In this document: piece after piece, positions 50,368 through 58,882 of the stretch
How the letters are laid out: the number at the start of each line of letters is the position of its first letter
How positions within the stretch are numbered: the stretch's first letter is position 1
Origin: Bradyrhizobium canariense
GTDB taxonomy: Bacteria; Pseudomonadota; Alphaproteobacteria; Rhizobiales; Xanthobacteraceae
DNA length: 64,000 nucleotides
Direction of reading: 5' to 3'
Assembly: GCF_019402665.1 (NCBI RefSeq)
Contig: NZ_VSST01000050.1
Span: 62,001 to 126,000 of the forward strand
Translations under genes and position numbers: made by a program
The notes under the pieces: model-generated
Seen by the model: the letters and a program-made list of their open reading frames with translations, nothing else
Databases searched by the model: none
Told to the model about the DNA's origin: nothing

Positions 50368-50486
50368 GCTCTTAGCCTCTTTTTGGTCCCATTCCTTGCC
50401 GAAACGTAACGCTTTCGGGACACCCGGTGGCCTCAGGGTTGCCGGTCTTCGCCACTCACCAAGTTTCAATTTGGGTTTTGTCAGCG

Positions 50487-50981
50487 ATGATCGATCTCGC
50501 AGAGGACGCACCGTCCAACCCGCTTCTTCGCCTCGGCGCCCAGCCCATCGCGCTGACCGCCGCCGCCCTCCTCCTGCTGATCGCCGGTGTGACCTCGATC
50601 GCGATCTGGCGCGCCTTTACCGGCTCAGCCCCTGAGACCGACCGGGTGGTTGCGTCGCGGCAGCTTCAGGCTCGGACCGCACAGGCATCCGAGCAGCTGG
50701 TCGAGAAGACCAAGGGGCTGGAGGCAACCCAGCAGGAATCGATCGACCAGCTTCAGGTCGTGCAGGACCAGCTCCAGAGTATGAAGCGCTTGCTCGCATT
50801 CCAGCAGGCCGACACCAAGCGTCTGTCCGAGCAGGTCACGACACTCAACGAGTCCATCGACGGCCTGCGGCAATCCTTTGCGAGCGCCCGGGCGACCGAG
50901 GCGGAGACTCCCTCGGTTACCCGCAGGAAACCGGCGCGGCATCGTGTCCATGCCAGTGCACGCAAGCGCTCGCGCGGCTGA
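50487..50981 (+). CDS. Single-pass membrane protein with coiled coil
   Basis: 164 residues. One helix at about 19-40 (ALTAAALLLLIAGVTSIAIWRAF) is followed by a Gln/Glu/Leu-rich coiled coil at about 50-130 (heptads in QASEQLVEKTKGLEATQQESIDQL and QVVQDQLQSMKRLLAFQQADTKRLSEQVTTLNESI) and a basic tail. Such proteins are probably inner-membrane scaffolds; I do not recognise a family. Start ATG at 50487; an in-frame ATG lies at 50427. Confidence 0.75.
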   Translation: MIDLAEDAPSNPLLRLGAQPIALTAAALLLLIAGVTSIAIWRAFTGSAPETDRVVASRQLQARTAQASEQLVEKTKGLEATQQESIDQLQVVQDQLQSMKRLLAFQQADTKRLSEQVTTLNESIDGLRQSFASARATEAETPSVTRRKPARHRVHASARKRSRG

Positions 50982-51097
50982 GCAGCCGGCGCCGCCTAAA
51001 TTTTTGGACTTGTGAACTGGATCACATTCGCCCGTATGATTCCGAGCGATGCTCGCCGTCACCGGATGGCGTGAGCCGATTTCAATGTCCGGGGCTG

Positions 51098-51140
51098 GCA
51101 AGGTCGTTGACGGTATATTGCGTCAACGGCCTTGTTTTTT
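51098..51140 (+). terminator. Intrinsic terminator, plus strand
   Basis: AAGGTCGTTGACG and CGTCAACGGCCTT pair with one mismatch around an eight-base AT-rich loop, then GTTTTTTAA. It serves the coiled-coil gene ending at 50981, although 115 bases lie between. Confidence 0.78.
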
Positions 51141-51155
51141 AACGGGTACCGCCGC

Positions 51156-51515
51156 CTATTCGCAGACATCCACGGAGCGGATGCGCCAGCCCGACGGCGT
51201 CATGACGCGCTTGCGCACGACGTAGCAGCCGCCATAGCCACCATCGTCGTAGCCGGTACCATAGTAATAGGGATCGCCGTAATACGGTTGGCCGTAGCCG
51301 TAATAGCCGCCGTAATAACCCGCGCCGGCGATACCCGCCCCGATGGCGATTCCCGGCCAGAAGCCACCGCCATGCCAGTGGCCGCCGTGACCCCAGCCGC
51401 CACCGTGGCCCCAGCCGCCACCGTGGCCGAAACCGCCCCGCGCCTGGGCGGCCTGTGGGGCTGACAGCCCGACTATCGCGACGGCCAGCGCCGCCATCAT
51501 CATCTTGCGTAACAT
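51156..51515 (-). CDS. Secreted Gly/His/Tyr-rich protein
   Basis: 119 residues. A signal peptide (MMMAALAVAIVGLSAPQAAQA) is followed by a Gly/His/Trp-rich stretch with GHGGGWGHGGGW repeats (about 28-52), a Gly/Tyr-rich stretch with GYYGGYYGYGQPYYGDPYYY (about 60-85) and a compact end with two Cys (GGCYVVRKRV, RSVDVCE). Such proteins are frequent in Bradyrhizobium and of unknown role; the His runs may bind metal. The ATG at 51515 is preferred; an upstream GTG/ATG at 51539 would add eight residues. Confidence 0.78.
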   Translation of the reverse strand: MLRKMMMAALAVAIVGLSAPQAAQARGGFGHGGGWGHGGGWGHGGHWHGGGFWPGIAIGAGIAGAGYYGGYYGYGQPYYGDPYYYGTGYDDGGYGGCYVVRKRVMTPSGWRIRSVDVCE

Positions 51516-51618
51516 CCACTCGATCCTCCGCGTGGACACGCTCCACGCTCAAAGCAGGATCAAGCTAGCGTTCCCTGGGCATTCCGGACAGCCACGCTGC
51601 CTCACTTCCGCGCGAGCG

Positions 51619-51921
51619 TCAGCAGCCGCGGCAGATGCTCTTGAGCTTCTTGTCGAGCAGCCGGTTCTCGGCGTTGACGGCGGCGTCGGTGGATCCACCT
51701 GCGCCGGTCCCGGTGGTGGTTCCGGAGGTGGCATTCGCTCCCGATGATTGCGCCGTACCCAGGCTGTTGGTCCCGGGCGGCGGAGCCGGAGAATTGGCGA
51801 CACCTCCGGCCGATCCCGCTGCGCCGCCGCTCGCTTGCGCGAACGCTACGGCCGGCATCGCGGCAAGGGCGAAGATGACAATCATGGTCTTGATTGAACA
51901 GGTTGCGGACGATGTTGCCAT
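51619..51921 (-). CDS. Small secreted Ser/Gly/Ala-rich protein, unknown
   Basis: 100 residues. A signal peptide (MIVIFALAAMPAVAFA) is followed by low-complexity Gly/Ala/Ser/Thr sequence and a conserved-looking end (DAAVNAENRLLDKKLKSICRGC) with a C-terminal C-x-x-C. I do not recognise a family. It is separated from the Gly/His/Tyr-rich protein by 103 bases on the same strand and has good codon use. Confidence 0.7.
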   Translation of the reverse strand: MATSSATCSIKTMIVIFALAAMPAVAFAQASGGAAGSAGGVANSPAPPPGTNSLGTAQSSGANATSGTTTGTGAGGSTDAAVNAENRLLDKKLKSICRGC

Positions 51922-52064
51922 TCGAATGCTCCTTTACCGATCAACCGCCGCATCGATGACCGGTTCCGGAACAATTGCCGTCAGTTCAGCTTGAAAGGGG
52001 GAGAGCCACGATCATGCGAAAGCCGATCGCGTTCGACGCTGCAAACCAGAGAGGCGAAATCAGG

Positions 52065-52229
52065 ATGACGGATCGCGATCCTTTTGCAGAGGGCGAACGC
52101 GCCGCGCGCGAAAACATTCCGGCAGAAGCCAATCCTTACTCGGACGGCAGCGACGAACACGCGTTGTGGGCTGCCGGTCACGAGAGGGTCGCGGGTGCGA
52201 TCGAAGCGCGCGAATCCGAGGGAAGCTGA
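52065..52229 (+). CDS. Rmf/CrpP-like small protein
   Basis: 54 residues: DPFAEGERAARENIPAEANPY, then DEHALWAAGHERVAGAIEAR. The layout (A-x-x-x-G-x-x-A-x-x-x-x-x-x-x-NPY followed by a spacer and W-x-x-GH/W-x-x-x) is that of ribosome modulation factor and CrpP relatives, though basic residues of Rmf are replaced by acidic ones. Rmf dimerises ribosomes in stationary phase; this one may not bind RNA. Starts at 52014 and 52065 are both in frame; 52065 gives the Rmf-like length. It is convergent with the PAS receptor gene, 31 bases apart. Confidence 0.62.
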   Translation: MTDRDPFAEGERAARENIPAEANPYSDGSDEHALWAAGHERVAGAIEARESEGS

Positions 52230-52260
52230 GGCGCCGCTTCGAATGGGGCGCGCCGTTGAA

Positions 52261-53955
52261 CTACGCGGCCGCCACCATCCCCTCGGTCCGGTCCTCGACC
52301 ATGGTCACGAACATGTGGGACTCTTCCCCTGCGCCGCCGATCTGGACACGGCGGGCGGAGATCACGCGGCGCCCGCGCGCGGCATTGTCGATGGTATCGA
52401 CGATCGGCTCGAGCTGCTGTTTCTGCGCCAGAAGCTGTTGGTCGCGCTGCTCGATCAATTCGGCTGCCTCCGCGGAGAACAACTCCCGCGCGGTCTTGCC
52501 GATGATCTCGCCGCGCGACATGCCGATCATGTTCTCGGCCGCCTTGTTGACGAAGACGTAACGCAAATTGCGCGCGTCCTTGGCGATGATGCCCTCGGCC
52601 ACGTTCTCGATGATGGTGGCGACGAAGCGCTCCATCCGCTCGAGAATGCGCTCGCGCTGACGCTGCTCGGTGACGTCTTCCTGCACCGACACCCAGCCGC
52701 CACCGTCCATCGGACGCTCGTAGATCTTGATGATGCGGCCGTCATTCAGGGCGACCTCGTCGACCGCCGGCTCGCGCTTGGTGATCCGGTCGAGGACCGC
52801 CGCGACATATTTCGCGACGTTACCGCTGAACAACCCGCTCCTGACTCTGTGCTGGAGAATTTCCTCGACCGTCGACCCGGCCTGGATCGTCTCGGGTAGA
52901 TTGTAGATCCCCCGGTAGTTGGTGTTCATCGCGACCACATTGGCCTTGCCGTCGAGCATAACCAGGCCCTGCGGCATGCTGTTGATAGCGGCCGAAAGCT
53001 GCCACTTCTTGGCCTGGTACTTGTCGTTGAACTTGTCGCGCTCGGTCATGGCCGCGTCGCGCGCCTGCGCTGTGCCGAGTTCGATCTCCTCGAGCTCGAA
53101 GATCCGCGCCACCGCATCGCGGAAGTTCTGTACGGCTCGCGCAAGACGACCGATCTCGTCGTGACGGCCGAGATGCGGCACCTCGCTCTTGACGTCACCG
53201 CCGGCAATGCGGTCGGTCGCTTGCGTGATCTCAGCCAGCGCCCCGACCACCGAGCCCCGCATCACAACGACGTTCAGCCCCGCGAAAACGAGCGCCACGA
53301 GCCCGAGCACGAACAAATAAGCCGCGGCATAGCGGTTCTCGTTGGCAAGTTCGTCCGCCTCGCGGGCGCGCTGCCCGTAGATCCGTTCCAGCGTCTCCAG
53401 ATCGAGATTGAGCTTGTTGCGTAGCGTCCGGTTGGTGTCGTTATCGCCCCATTCGCGCGCTGCGGCCGGACTGATCTCCAGCCCGCGCCGAACAAGCTCC
53501 TGGCGAAATTCGATGAACTGCGCGATGCGCTGGCGGAAGCTCGAGACTTGCGCGGCATCGTCGGCGGCGACGGTCCGCTCCATGCTCTTCACCGCCTCGG
53601 CGAGTTCGCGGTTACGGCGCACCAGACCGTCGGCGAACTGCTTCATCGCGCCGCGATCGGCGGACATGTAGATGCCGCGCGATTCCATGACGACGGCGTA
53701 GATCAGCGTGTTGATACGCCCGACATTGATCGCCGCCTCCGCCGAAGAGGCGTGCATGTGGCGGTAGGTCGTCTGCAGGCGGACGGTCTGGATCGACATC
53801 ACGAGCAGGAAGGTAGTGACGATCGCGAGAAAGCCGGCAATGCTGTAGACTTTCTCCGCAACGCTCAGGGTATCCGCGCCGCGAGCGAAACGAACGAGCT
53901 TTTTCACAAATTTGGTTCCGGCGCCGAGTCCGGATCCCAGCGCCGCAGCATCCAT
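52261..53955 (-). CDS. Membrane receptor: periplasmic sensor, HAMP, two PAS, no output domain
   Basis: 564 residues. Helix 1 (about 38-58) and helix 2 (about 211-232) enclose a helical periplasmic sensor with EEARxxL-like features (VVMESRGIYMSA matches the four-helix-bundle family of chemoreceptors). A HAMP domain (about 235-290: ALAEITQATDRIAGGDVKSEVP) and a coiled coil precede two PAS domains (about 325-440 and 450-560; SMPQGLVMLDGKANVVAMN, NVAEGIIAKDARNLRYVFVNKAAENMIG). The protein then ends with MVAAA. No kinase, methyl-accepting, GGDEF or EAL domain follows. Either it signals in trans or the gene has lost its 3' part. Confidence 0.86.
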   Translation of the reverse strand: MDAAALGSGLGAGTKFVKKLVRFARGADTLSVAEKVYSIAGFLAIVTTFLLVMSIQTVRLQTTYRHMHASSAEAAINVGRINTLIYAVVMESRGIYMSADRGAMKQFADGLVRRNRELAEAVKSMERTVAADDAAQVSSFRQRIAQFIEFRQELVRRGLEISPAAAREWGDNDTNRTLRNKLNLDLETLERIYGQRAREADELANENRYAAAYLFVLGLVALVFAGLNVVVMRGSVVGALAEITQATDRIAGGDVKSEVPHLGRHDEIGRLARAVQNFRDAVARIFELEEIELGTAQARDAAMTERDKFNDKYQAKKWQLSAAINSMPQGLVMLDGKANVVAMNTNYRGIYNLPETIQAGSTVEEILQHRVRSGLFSGNVAKYVAAVLDRITKREPAVDEVALNDGRIIKIYERPMDGGGWVSVQEDVTEQRQRERILERMERFVATIIENVAEGIIAKDARNLRYVFVNKAAENMIGMSRGEIIGKTARELFSAEAAELIEQRDQQLLAQKQQLEPIVDTIDNAARGRRVISARRVQIGGAGEESHMFVTMVEDRTEGMVAAA

Positions 53956-54081
53956 GGCGCCACTCCTCCTGGTTGAAAACGCTCCAGGATAGGCATGATG
54001 GCGCTAGCGGAGGATTAAAATACCGGCGGGTGTTTTTACGGTACGGAACCAGATGCCGGCCGCACACGGCCTGCGTGCATC

Positions 54082-54612
54082 TCAGTCGATCCGCTTTAGA
54101 CCCTTCGTGAAGCGCGGGCCGTTCGCGACGTAGAACTTCGCCGCGCTGCCCATCTTCTGCACCTGGGCGTCGTCGAGCGTGCGGATCACCCGCGCCGGCG
54201 AGCCGATGATCAGGGACCGTTCGGGGAATTCCTTGCCTTCGGTGATGACGGAGCCGGCGCCGACGATGCTGTTGCGGCCGATCCTGGCGCCGTTCATCAC
54301 GATGGAGCCCATGCCGACGAGTGCGCCCTCCTCGATGGTGCAGCCGTGCAGGATGACGTTGTGGCCGACCGTACAGTTTCTGCCGATGTGAAGCGGAAAA
54401 CCGAGATCGGTGTGGCAGGTCGAGCCGTCCTGCACGTTGGATCCCTCGCCGATCTCGATCCACTCATTGTCGCCGCGCAGCACCGCGCCGAACCAGACGC
54501 TCGCGCCCGGCTTCAGGCGCACGCGGCCGATCACGGTGGCGGTCTCAGCGATGAAGTAATTGCCGTCGGCGGGAAGGTCGGGCGCCTGCCCGTCGAGCTC
54601 GTAGATCGCCAT
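54082..54612 (-). CDS. Gamma-carbonic anhydrase family protein
   Basis: A 176-residue left-handed beta-helix protein of the gamma-carbonic anhydrase type (YrdA, CaiE, PaaY). Zinc-ligand His occur in STCHTDLG, VGHNVILHG; the catalytic-area residues VWFGAVLRGD and NVQDGS are conserved. Hexapeptide repeats run throughout (for example VGMGSIVMNGARIG). Bacterial members of this short form hydrate CO2 weakly or act as thioesterases. The ATG at 54612 begins MAIYELDGQ; seven unconserved residues precede it in the open frame. Confidence 0.93.
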   Translation of the reverse strand: MAIYELDGQAPDLPADGNYFIAETATVIGRVRLKPGASVWFGAVLRGDNEWIEIGEGSNVQDGSTCHTDLGFPLHIGRNCTVGHNVILHGCTIEEGALVGMGSIVMNGARIGRNSIVGAGSVITEGKEFPERSLIIGSPARVIRTLDDAQVQKMGSAAKFYVANGPRFTKGLKRID

Positions 54613-54702
54613 GAGGGTCTCCTGTCGGGTCAACCCCAGCCATAGCGAAACGGCAGCCTTGACGCAAAGGCCCGCCGCGCAGGCAGCCCTACAGCGCCCG
54701 TA

Positions 54703-55032
54703 TCAGACCAGAACGCCGGCCGCGCGGAGCGTCATCAGGAAGAAGGTGCCGCTCATCATACTCCAGAAGCCGGCGATGACGGTGGCCATCATCACGAATT
54801 CGACGCGGCGGCTCTCCACCTGCCTGCCGCGCAGGGTGTTGCGCATGATGATGAAAGGCGCCGCGAACACCAGGAACGGAACCGCCGCGAAGGTCTTCGG
54901 CGCCACGCCGTCCTGCAACAGACCGAAGCCGGCGGGCCGCTGTGCGACCGTCTGATATCCGCTGACGAGCGCTCCCGCGAGCGCGAAACCGATGCCGATC
55001 GAGAAGAATGTATTGAGAGCTTCAGGTGTCAT
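54703..55032 (-). CDS. Small membrane protein with three to four helices, unknown
   Basis: 109 residues, hydrophobic: LNTFFSIGIGFALAGALVSG, VPFLVFAAPFIIMRNTL and VMMATVIAGFWSMMSGTFFLM are membrane helices. A short polar loop (RQVESRRVE) lies between the second and third. I do not recognise a family name with certainty. It lies upstream of the gamma-carbonic anhydrase on the same strand with 90 bases between. A CtrA-type box is at 55106-55121, about 75 bases before its start. Confidence 0.75.
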   Translation of the reverse strand: MTPEALNTFFSIGIGFALAGALVSGYQTVAQRPAGFGLLQDGVAPKTFAAVPFLVFAAPFIIMRNTLRGRQVESRRVEFVMMATVIAGFWSMMSGTFFLMTLRAAGVLV

Positions 55033-55105
55033 CGGAACGGTCCGCCCTTACGCAACGCGAGGTGACTTCCTGTGACAAAGAGTGCCGGTTAACGCTACAT
55101 TATCC

Positions 55106-55121
55106 TTAAGGGAAGGTTAAC
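55106..55121. promoter_or_regulatory. CtrA-type binding site
   Basis: TTAA-GGGAAGG-TTAAC, an exact match to the CtrA consensus TTAA-N7-TTAAC, in the gap between two divergent genes (starts at 55032 and 55255). A further TTAAC at 55089-55093 lies close by. Confidence 0.6.
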
Positions 55122-55254
55122 GCCGCCGGCCGTTCCACGCAGGCCTGTCTCCCTTCCCTGCAGCCGGCGAACGCTCCGCGAAATCGCAGCCGCGTGGCAT
55201 ATTCGCTGCTGATTCGTCGGCCATCGGCCGACTTCCGGCTCATTCGCGCGGCTC

Positions 55255-55962
55255 ATGACGGTGTTTTCGGCAATTTCCCCTCAATCTCCCCGAGCGCACA
55301 CCCGGGCCCATGTGGTGCCGATCGTGCTCGGCGGCACTGCCGCGATGTGCGCCGTCGCGCTCGTCGCCTATTTGTTGTGGCCAACCTGGGGCCCGAGCGG
55401 CGCGAGCGCCCCGGACAAGCTGCCGGTGAGCGTCGGCGGCACGCTGTTCAACCTGCCGACCAATGCGATCCGCATGAAGATCCAGCGCCACTCCGGGCCG
55501 CAGGAGCGGATCGATCTCGACTTCCTGTATCCCTCGCTCGAGCCGCCGGGCGCGCCGAAGCACGTCACCGCCGATAGTGTGGATGCGGCGATGCAGCCGA
55601 TCGACCGCATCTTCCTGTCGATCGCCGCGCATCGCGATGCGCTCTCGCCCGAGCAGCGCACCGCCACGATCTATCCGCGCTATCTCGACCAGGCCGCGGC
55701 AACGCCCCAGGACGGGCTAACAATGCGGATGTTCCGCGCCGATACGCCCTACGGCAACGAGGATCTCTACTCTGCCGCGAGTCCTGCACTGACCGCGCGC
55801 TGCACGCGGGATGCGGCGACGCCCGGCATGTGCCTCGCCGAACGCCGCGTCGGCGGCGCCGACCTCACCTTCCGCTTTCCGCGCAGCTGGCTATCGCAGT
55901 GGCGCGATGCGGCGGAAGCGATGGAGAAGCTGACGGCGCAACTGCGCGGCCCGAAGGGCTGA
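55255..55962 (+). CDS. Single-pass membrane/exported protein, unknown
   Basis: 235 residues. One helix (VVPIVLGGTAAMCAVALVAYLLW, about 20-43) anchors a periplasmic domain of about 190 residues. LPVSVGGTLFNLPTNAIRM, ERIDLDFLYPSLEPPGAP and LTFRFPRSWLSQWRDAAEAM are distinctive; two Cys (TARCTRDAATPGMCLAERR) could pair. I do not recognise the family. The CtrA-type box 135 bases upstream suggests cell-cycle control. The ATG at 55255 has a weak ribosome-binding site. Confidence 0.75.
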   Translation: MTVFSAISPQSPRAHTRAHVVPIVLGGTAAMCAVALVAYLLWPTWGPSGASAPDKLPVSVGGTLFNLPTNAIRMKIQRHSGPQERIDLDFLYPSLEPPGAPKHVTADSVDAAMQPIDRIFLSIAAHRDALSPEQRTATIYPRYLDQAAATPQDGLTMRMFRADTPYGNEDLYSAASPALTARCTRDAATPGMCLAERRVGGADLTFRFPRSWLSQWRDAAEAMEKLTAQLRGPKG

Positions 55963-56128
55963 GCGCAGCCTCTGCGCCCCGAGCCTCCAAAACAAAAACT
56001 GCGAAAACAACCCCATGCACAGTAGCCAAGTGCCTGGCATGACTTCGTATTTTCGAAGCCAGCCTGCAAAAAATTCGGCCCCTCCCGAGAATTCGTCTTT
56101 TCGAAAAAGATTCAAAGCCGCAGGCAAT

Positions 56129-57319
56129 TCAAACGCCGATCTCCTTGTGATCGCTCCAGCGATAAGTCGGCAGATCCAGCTTGTCGGCAAGGTCTCGACC
56201 GATGGCGAGTCTCGCCGCACCGGGAAACGAGAACGCCTTCACGACCTGATTGCGAAACCACAATCCCCATGACGTCCGCGGCGCAAATGCCGCGGCGAAG
56301 CGCTCCGCTCCGCGCTGCTTGGCGCCGATATAGCTGCGAAGGCGGGTCTCATAGGCGCTGAATGCTTGCTCGTGGCGCCCGTCGGCGCGTGCGAGTTCTC
56401 CCGCAAGCACATAGGCAGAGATCATGGCCAGAGCCGAGCCCTGCCCGGCGACGAGCGAGACGCAGAAGGCAGCGTCTCCAATCAGCGCGACGCGGCCCCG
56501 CGACCAGCCGTCCATCCTGATCTGGCTGACCCGGTCGCAATACAAATCATCGGTGCGCTCGAGTTCGTTCAGAATGTCTGGGCATTCCCAGCGGGCGTCG
56601 CGATAGAGATCACGCAGCTGTGCCTTTGCGGCACGCCCGCCTGCATCGCCGCGAAACACGAAGAGAAACAAGGTGCGATCATCGCGCAGCGCGAAACGGC
56701 CAATCATCCGGCCCGGCCGGTTGTGCATCAGATACACATTCTCGTCGCGACGACGATAGCCGCGGGTTTCGAATGCCGCGACGCCATAACCGAGATTTCT
56801 CTCGAACGTCCCGATCGAGCCGAACGCAAGGCGGCGTACCTGCGAATGCAAGCCGTCAGCACCGACGACGAGATCGAAACGTCGGCGCCCGCCGCGCCGC
56901 AACTGGACCTCGACCCATTCAGGCTGCTGCTCCAGGCCAACGATCTCCTCATCGAAGATCGTTTCAACACCGTCGCGGACCGTACCGTACAGCAGGCGCG
57001 ACAGATCGCTTCGTGCCAGAGTGACGTAGCGGCCGCCTGTGAGATCGTCGAGGACGTCCGTGCCAAATCCGGCGATACGCCGGCCATGATCGTCGACGAT
57101 CCGCATTTCCCTGGCGCGATAGCCGGCGTTCTCGATCGCCGGCAGCAGCCCCATCCGTTCGGCGATGTCGTAGCCGAGTCCCCAGAAATCGATCACGTAG
57201 CCGCCGCGACGAAGTGCGCTCGCGCGCTCGACCAGCGTCGGCGCGTAGCCCGCCGCCTTGAGCCAATAGGCGAGCGTCGGCCCTGCAATCCCCGCCCCGG
57301 AGATCAGAACTGTTCGCAT
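56129..57319 (-). CDS. FAD-dependent aromatic monooxygenase-like protein
   Basis: 396 residues of the PHBH/TetX-type FAD monooxygenase family. The N-terminal GxGxxG is LISGAGIAGPTLAYWLKAAG, DG-motif VVGADGLHSQVRRLAFG, and GD motif LIGDAAFCVSLVAGQGSALAM. It uses NAD(P)H and O2 to hydroxylate or epoxidise small organic substrates, for which there is no hint. The N-terminus at 57319 starts MRTVLISGAG. The position next to DUF3126 and cysE gives no pathway clue. Confidence 0.92.
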   Translation of the reverse strand: MRTVLISGAGIAGPTLAYWLKAAGYAPTLVERASALRRGGYVIDFWGLGYDIAERMGLLPAIENAGYRAREMRIVDDHGRRIAGFGTDVLDDLTGGRYVTLARSDLSRLLYGTVRDGVETIFDEEIVGLEQQPEWVEVQLRRGGRRRFDLVVGADGLHSQVRRLAFGSIGTFERNLGYGVAAFETRGYRRRDENVYLMHNRPGRMIGRFALRDDRTLFLFVFRGDAGGRAAKAQLRDLYRDARWECPDILNELERTDDLYCDRVSQIRMDGWSRGRVALIGDAAFCVSLVAGQGSALAMISAYVLAGELARADGRHEQAFSAYETRLRSYIGAKQRGAERFAAAFAPRTSWGLWFRNQVVKAFSFPGAARLAIGRDLADKLDLPTYRWSDHKEIGV

Positions 57320-57413
57320 GGAAGGAATATGGGAAAAGCGGCGGCCGATCGCACCGCCGCGTCAGACACCAAATGGTGAGGGCGGGAAGTTCCGCCTCAC
57401 CAGTCGTGTCGCA

Positions 57414-57632
57414 TCACTCCTGGTCGACCAGATCGTCCTCGAGGATCGCCATCTGGAACTGGAACGAGCGATCATCGTCCTCGTCGTCGACGAAGAGCAC
57501 ACCGATGAATTCCTCGCCGATATAGACTTCGGCGGAATCATCCTTCTTAGGCCGCGGCACGACGCGGATCTTGGGATTGCCGAATACGCGTTTCAGGTAC
57601 GCGTCGAGCTTCCTAACTTCCTTGACGTCCAC
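57414..57632 (-). CDS. DUF3126-family small protein
   Basis: 72 residues: DVKEVRKLDAYLKRVFGNPKIRV, VPRPKKDDSAEVYIGEEFIGVL and FVDDEDDDRSFQFQMAILE. This is the DUF3126 family of alphaproteobacteria, a compact alpha-beta protein without assigned function; the acidic patch near the end is typical. The GTG at 57632 has GGAG seven bases upstream. It often sits upstream or downstream of cysE in rhizobia, and here cysE is the next gene on the same strand, 150 bases upstream. Confidence 0.9.
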   Translation of the reverse strand: MDVKEVRKLDAYLKRVFGNPKIRVVPRPKKDDSAEVYIGEEFIGVLFVDDEDDDRSFQFQMAILEDDLVDQE

Positions 57633-57782
57633 GGCAAGTCTCCAATCGAAATCTAGGTTGGCGCGGGTTTTAGGACGAGACGCGACCAACCGCCAGCATG
57701 AATTGCCAAAGAATTTGGGGACCGAAAGGGGCGGGAAATCCCGCCCTTCCGACAAGCTCGAAGTCCGCCTCAGAGTCCCGCC

Positions 57783-58607
57783 TCAAAGTCCCATGGCGTT
57801 GATCATCTGATCCATGGTGCGCGACGGCTCAGCGCAGCCGGCTTCGCCGACGACCTTGGCGGGCACGCCTGCGACCGTCACGTTGTGCGGCACCGGTTTG
57901 ACCACGACCGAGCCCGCCGCGATGCGCGCGCAATGGCCGATCTCGATATTGCCGAGGATCTTCGCGCCGGCCCCGATCAGGACGCCGTGGCGGATCTTCG
58001 GATGACGGTCCTCGTTCTCCTTGCCGGTGCCGCCGAGCGTGACGCCATGCAGGATCGAGACGTCGTCCTCGATCAGCGCAGTCTCACCGCAGACGAAACC
58101 GGTGGCGTGGTCGAGGAAGATGCCGCGGCCGATGCGCGCGGCGGGATTGATGTCGGTCTGGAATACCGCAGACGCCCGGCTCTGCAGATAATACGCAAAA
58201 TCCTTGCGGCCCTTCAGATAGAGCCAATGCGCGAGGCGGTGGGTCTGGATGGCGTGAAAGCCCTTGAAATAGAGCAACGGGTCGATGAAGCGCGACGTCG
58301 CGGGGTCGCGGTCGTAAACGGCGACGAGATCGGCGCGGAACGCGTTGCCGAGATCGGGATCATCGCGTAGCGCCTCGTCGTAGGTCTGGCGCACGAGATC
58401 GCCCGACAGCGCGGAATGATCGAGCCGATCGGCGACACGATGGATGACAGCATCTTCCAGGCGGCTGTGATGCAGCACCGTCGAATAGATGAAGGTCGCA
58501 AGCTCCGGCTCGCGATGGACGATGTCCTCCGCTTCGCCGCGGATCCGATCCCAGATCGGATCAAGCGTTGCGAGCTTTCCTCCCGGATTGACCTGATGCA
58601 CTGCCAT
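57783..58607 (-). CDS. cysE: Serine O-acetyltransferase
   Basis: A 274-residue enzyme that transfers acetyl from acetyl-CoA to L-serine, the first step of cysteine synthesis. An N-terminal helical domain (about 10-145; RIRGEAEDIVHREPELATFIYSTV) is followed by a left-handed beta-helix. AARIGRGIFLDHATGFVCGETALI carries the catalytic His and Asp, and VSILHGVTLGGTGKE is the hexapeptide signature. The C-terminal tail ends MDQMINAMGL, the last residues needed for complex formation with CysK being an Ile in most species; here it is Leu. The ATG at 58607 gives the conserved start. Confidence 0.96.
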   Translation of the reverse strand: MAVHQVNPGGKLATLDPIWDRIRGEAEDIVHREPELATFIYSTVLHHSRLEDAVIHRVADRLDHSALSGDLVRQTYDEALRDDPDLGNAFRADLVAVYDRDPATSRFIDPLLYFKGFHAIQTHRLAHWLYLKGRKDFAYYLQSRASAVFQTDINPAARIGRGIFLDHATGFVCGETALIEDDVSILHGVTLGGTGKENEDRHPKIRHGVLIGAGAKILGNIEIGHCARIAAGSVVVKPVPHNVTVAGVPAKVVGEAGCAEPSRTMDQMINAMGL

Positions 58608-58882
58608 GAGATCTGCTCTTTCGAATTGGCTCGTTTCGATGGTTCTATAACACAGTCTAAGCGACAAAGTCCTGACGGGCTTGCCTGAGAGTGAACAGTG
58701 CGTTGCCCAGCGGGGGCATGCCAACACGTTGAATCACAACAGTTTCTTCCGACACCCCCGGCGGCAAGGTCGGCTCAAAATGGTCAGGGTTTCGCCAAAT
58801 TCAAGCCGGGCGGCGTCAAACTATTGGTGAATTCCGCCTCAACCGTGATTGCGGGCATGGTCCGAGTGAGGACGGAGCGGAT

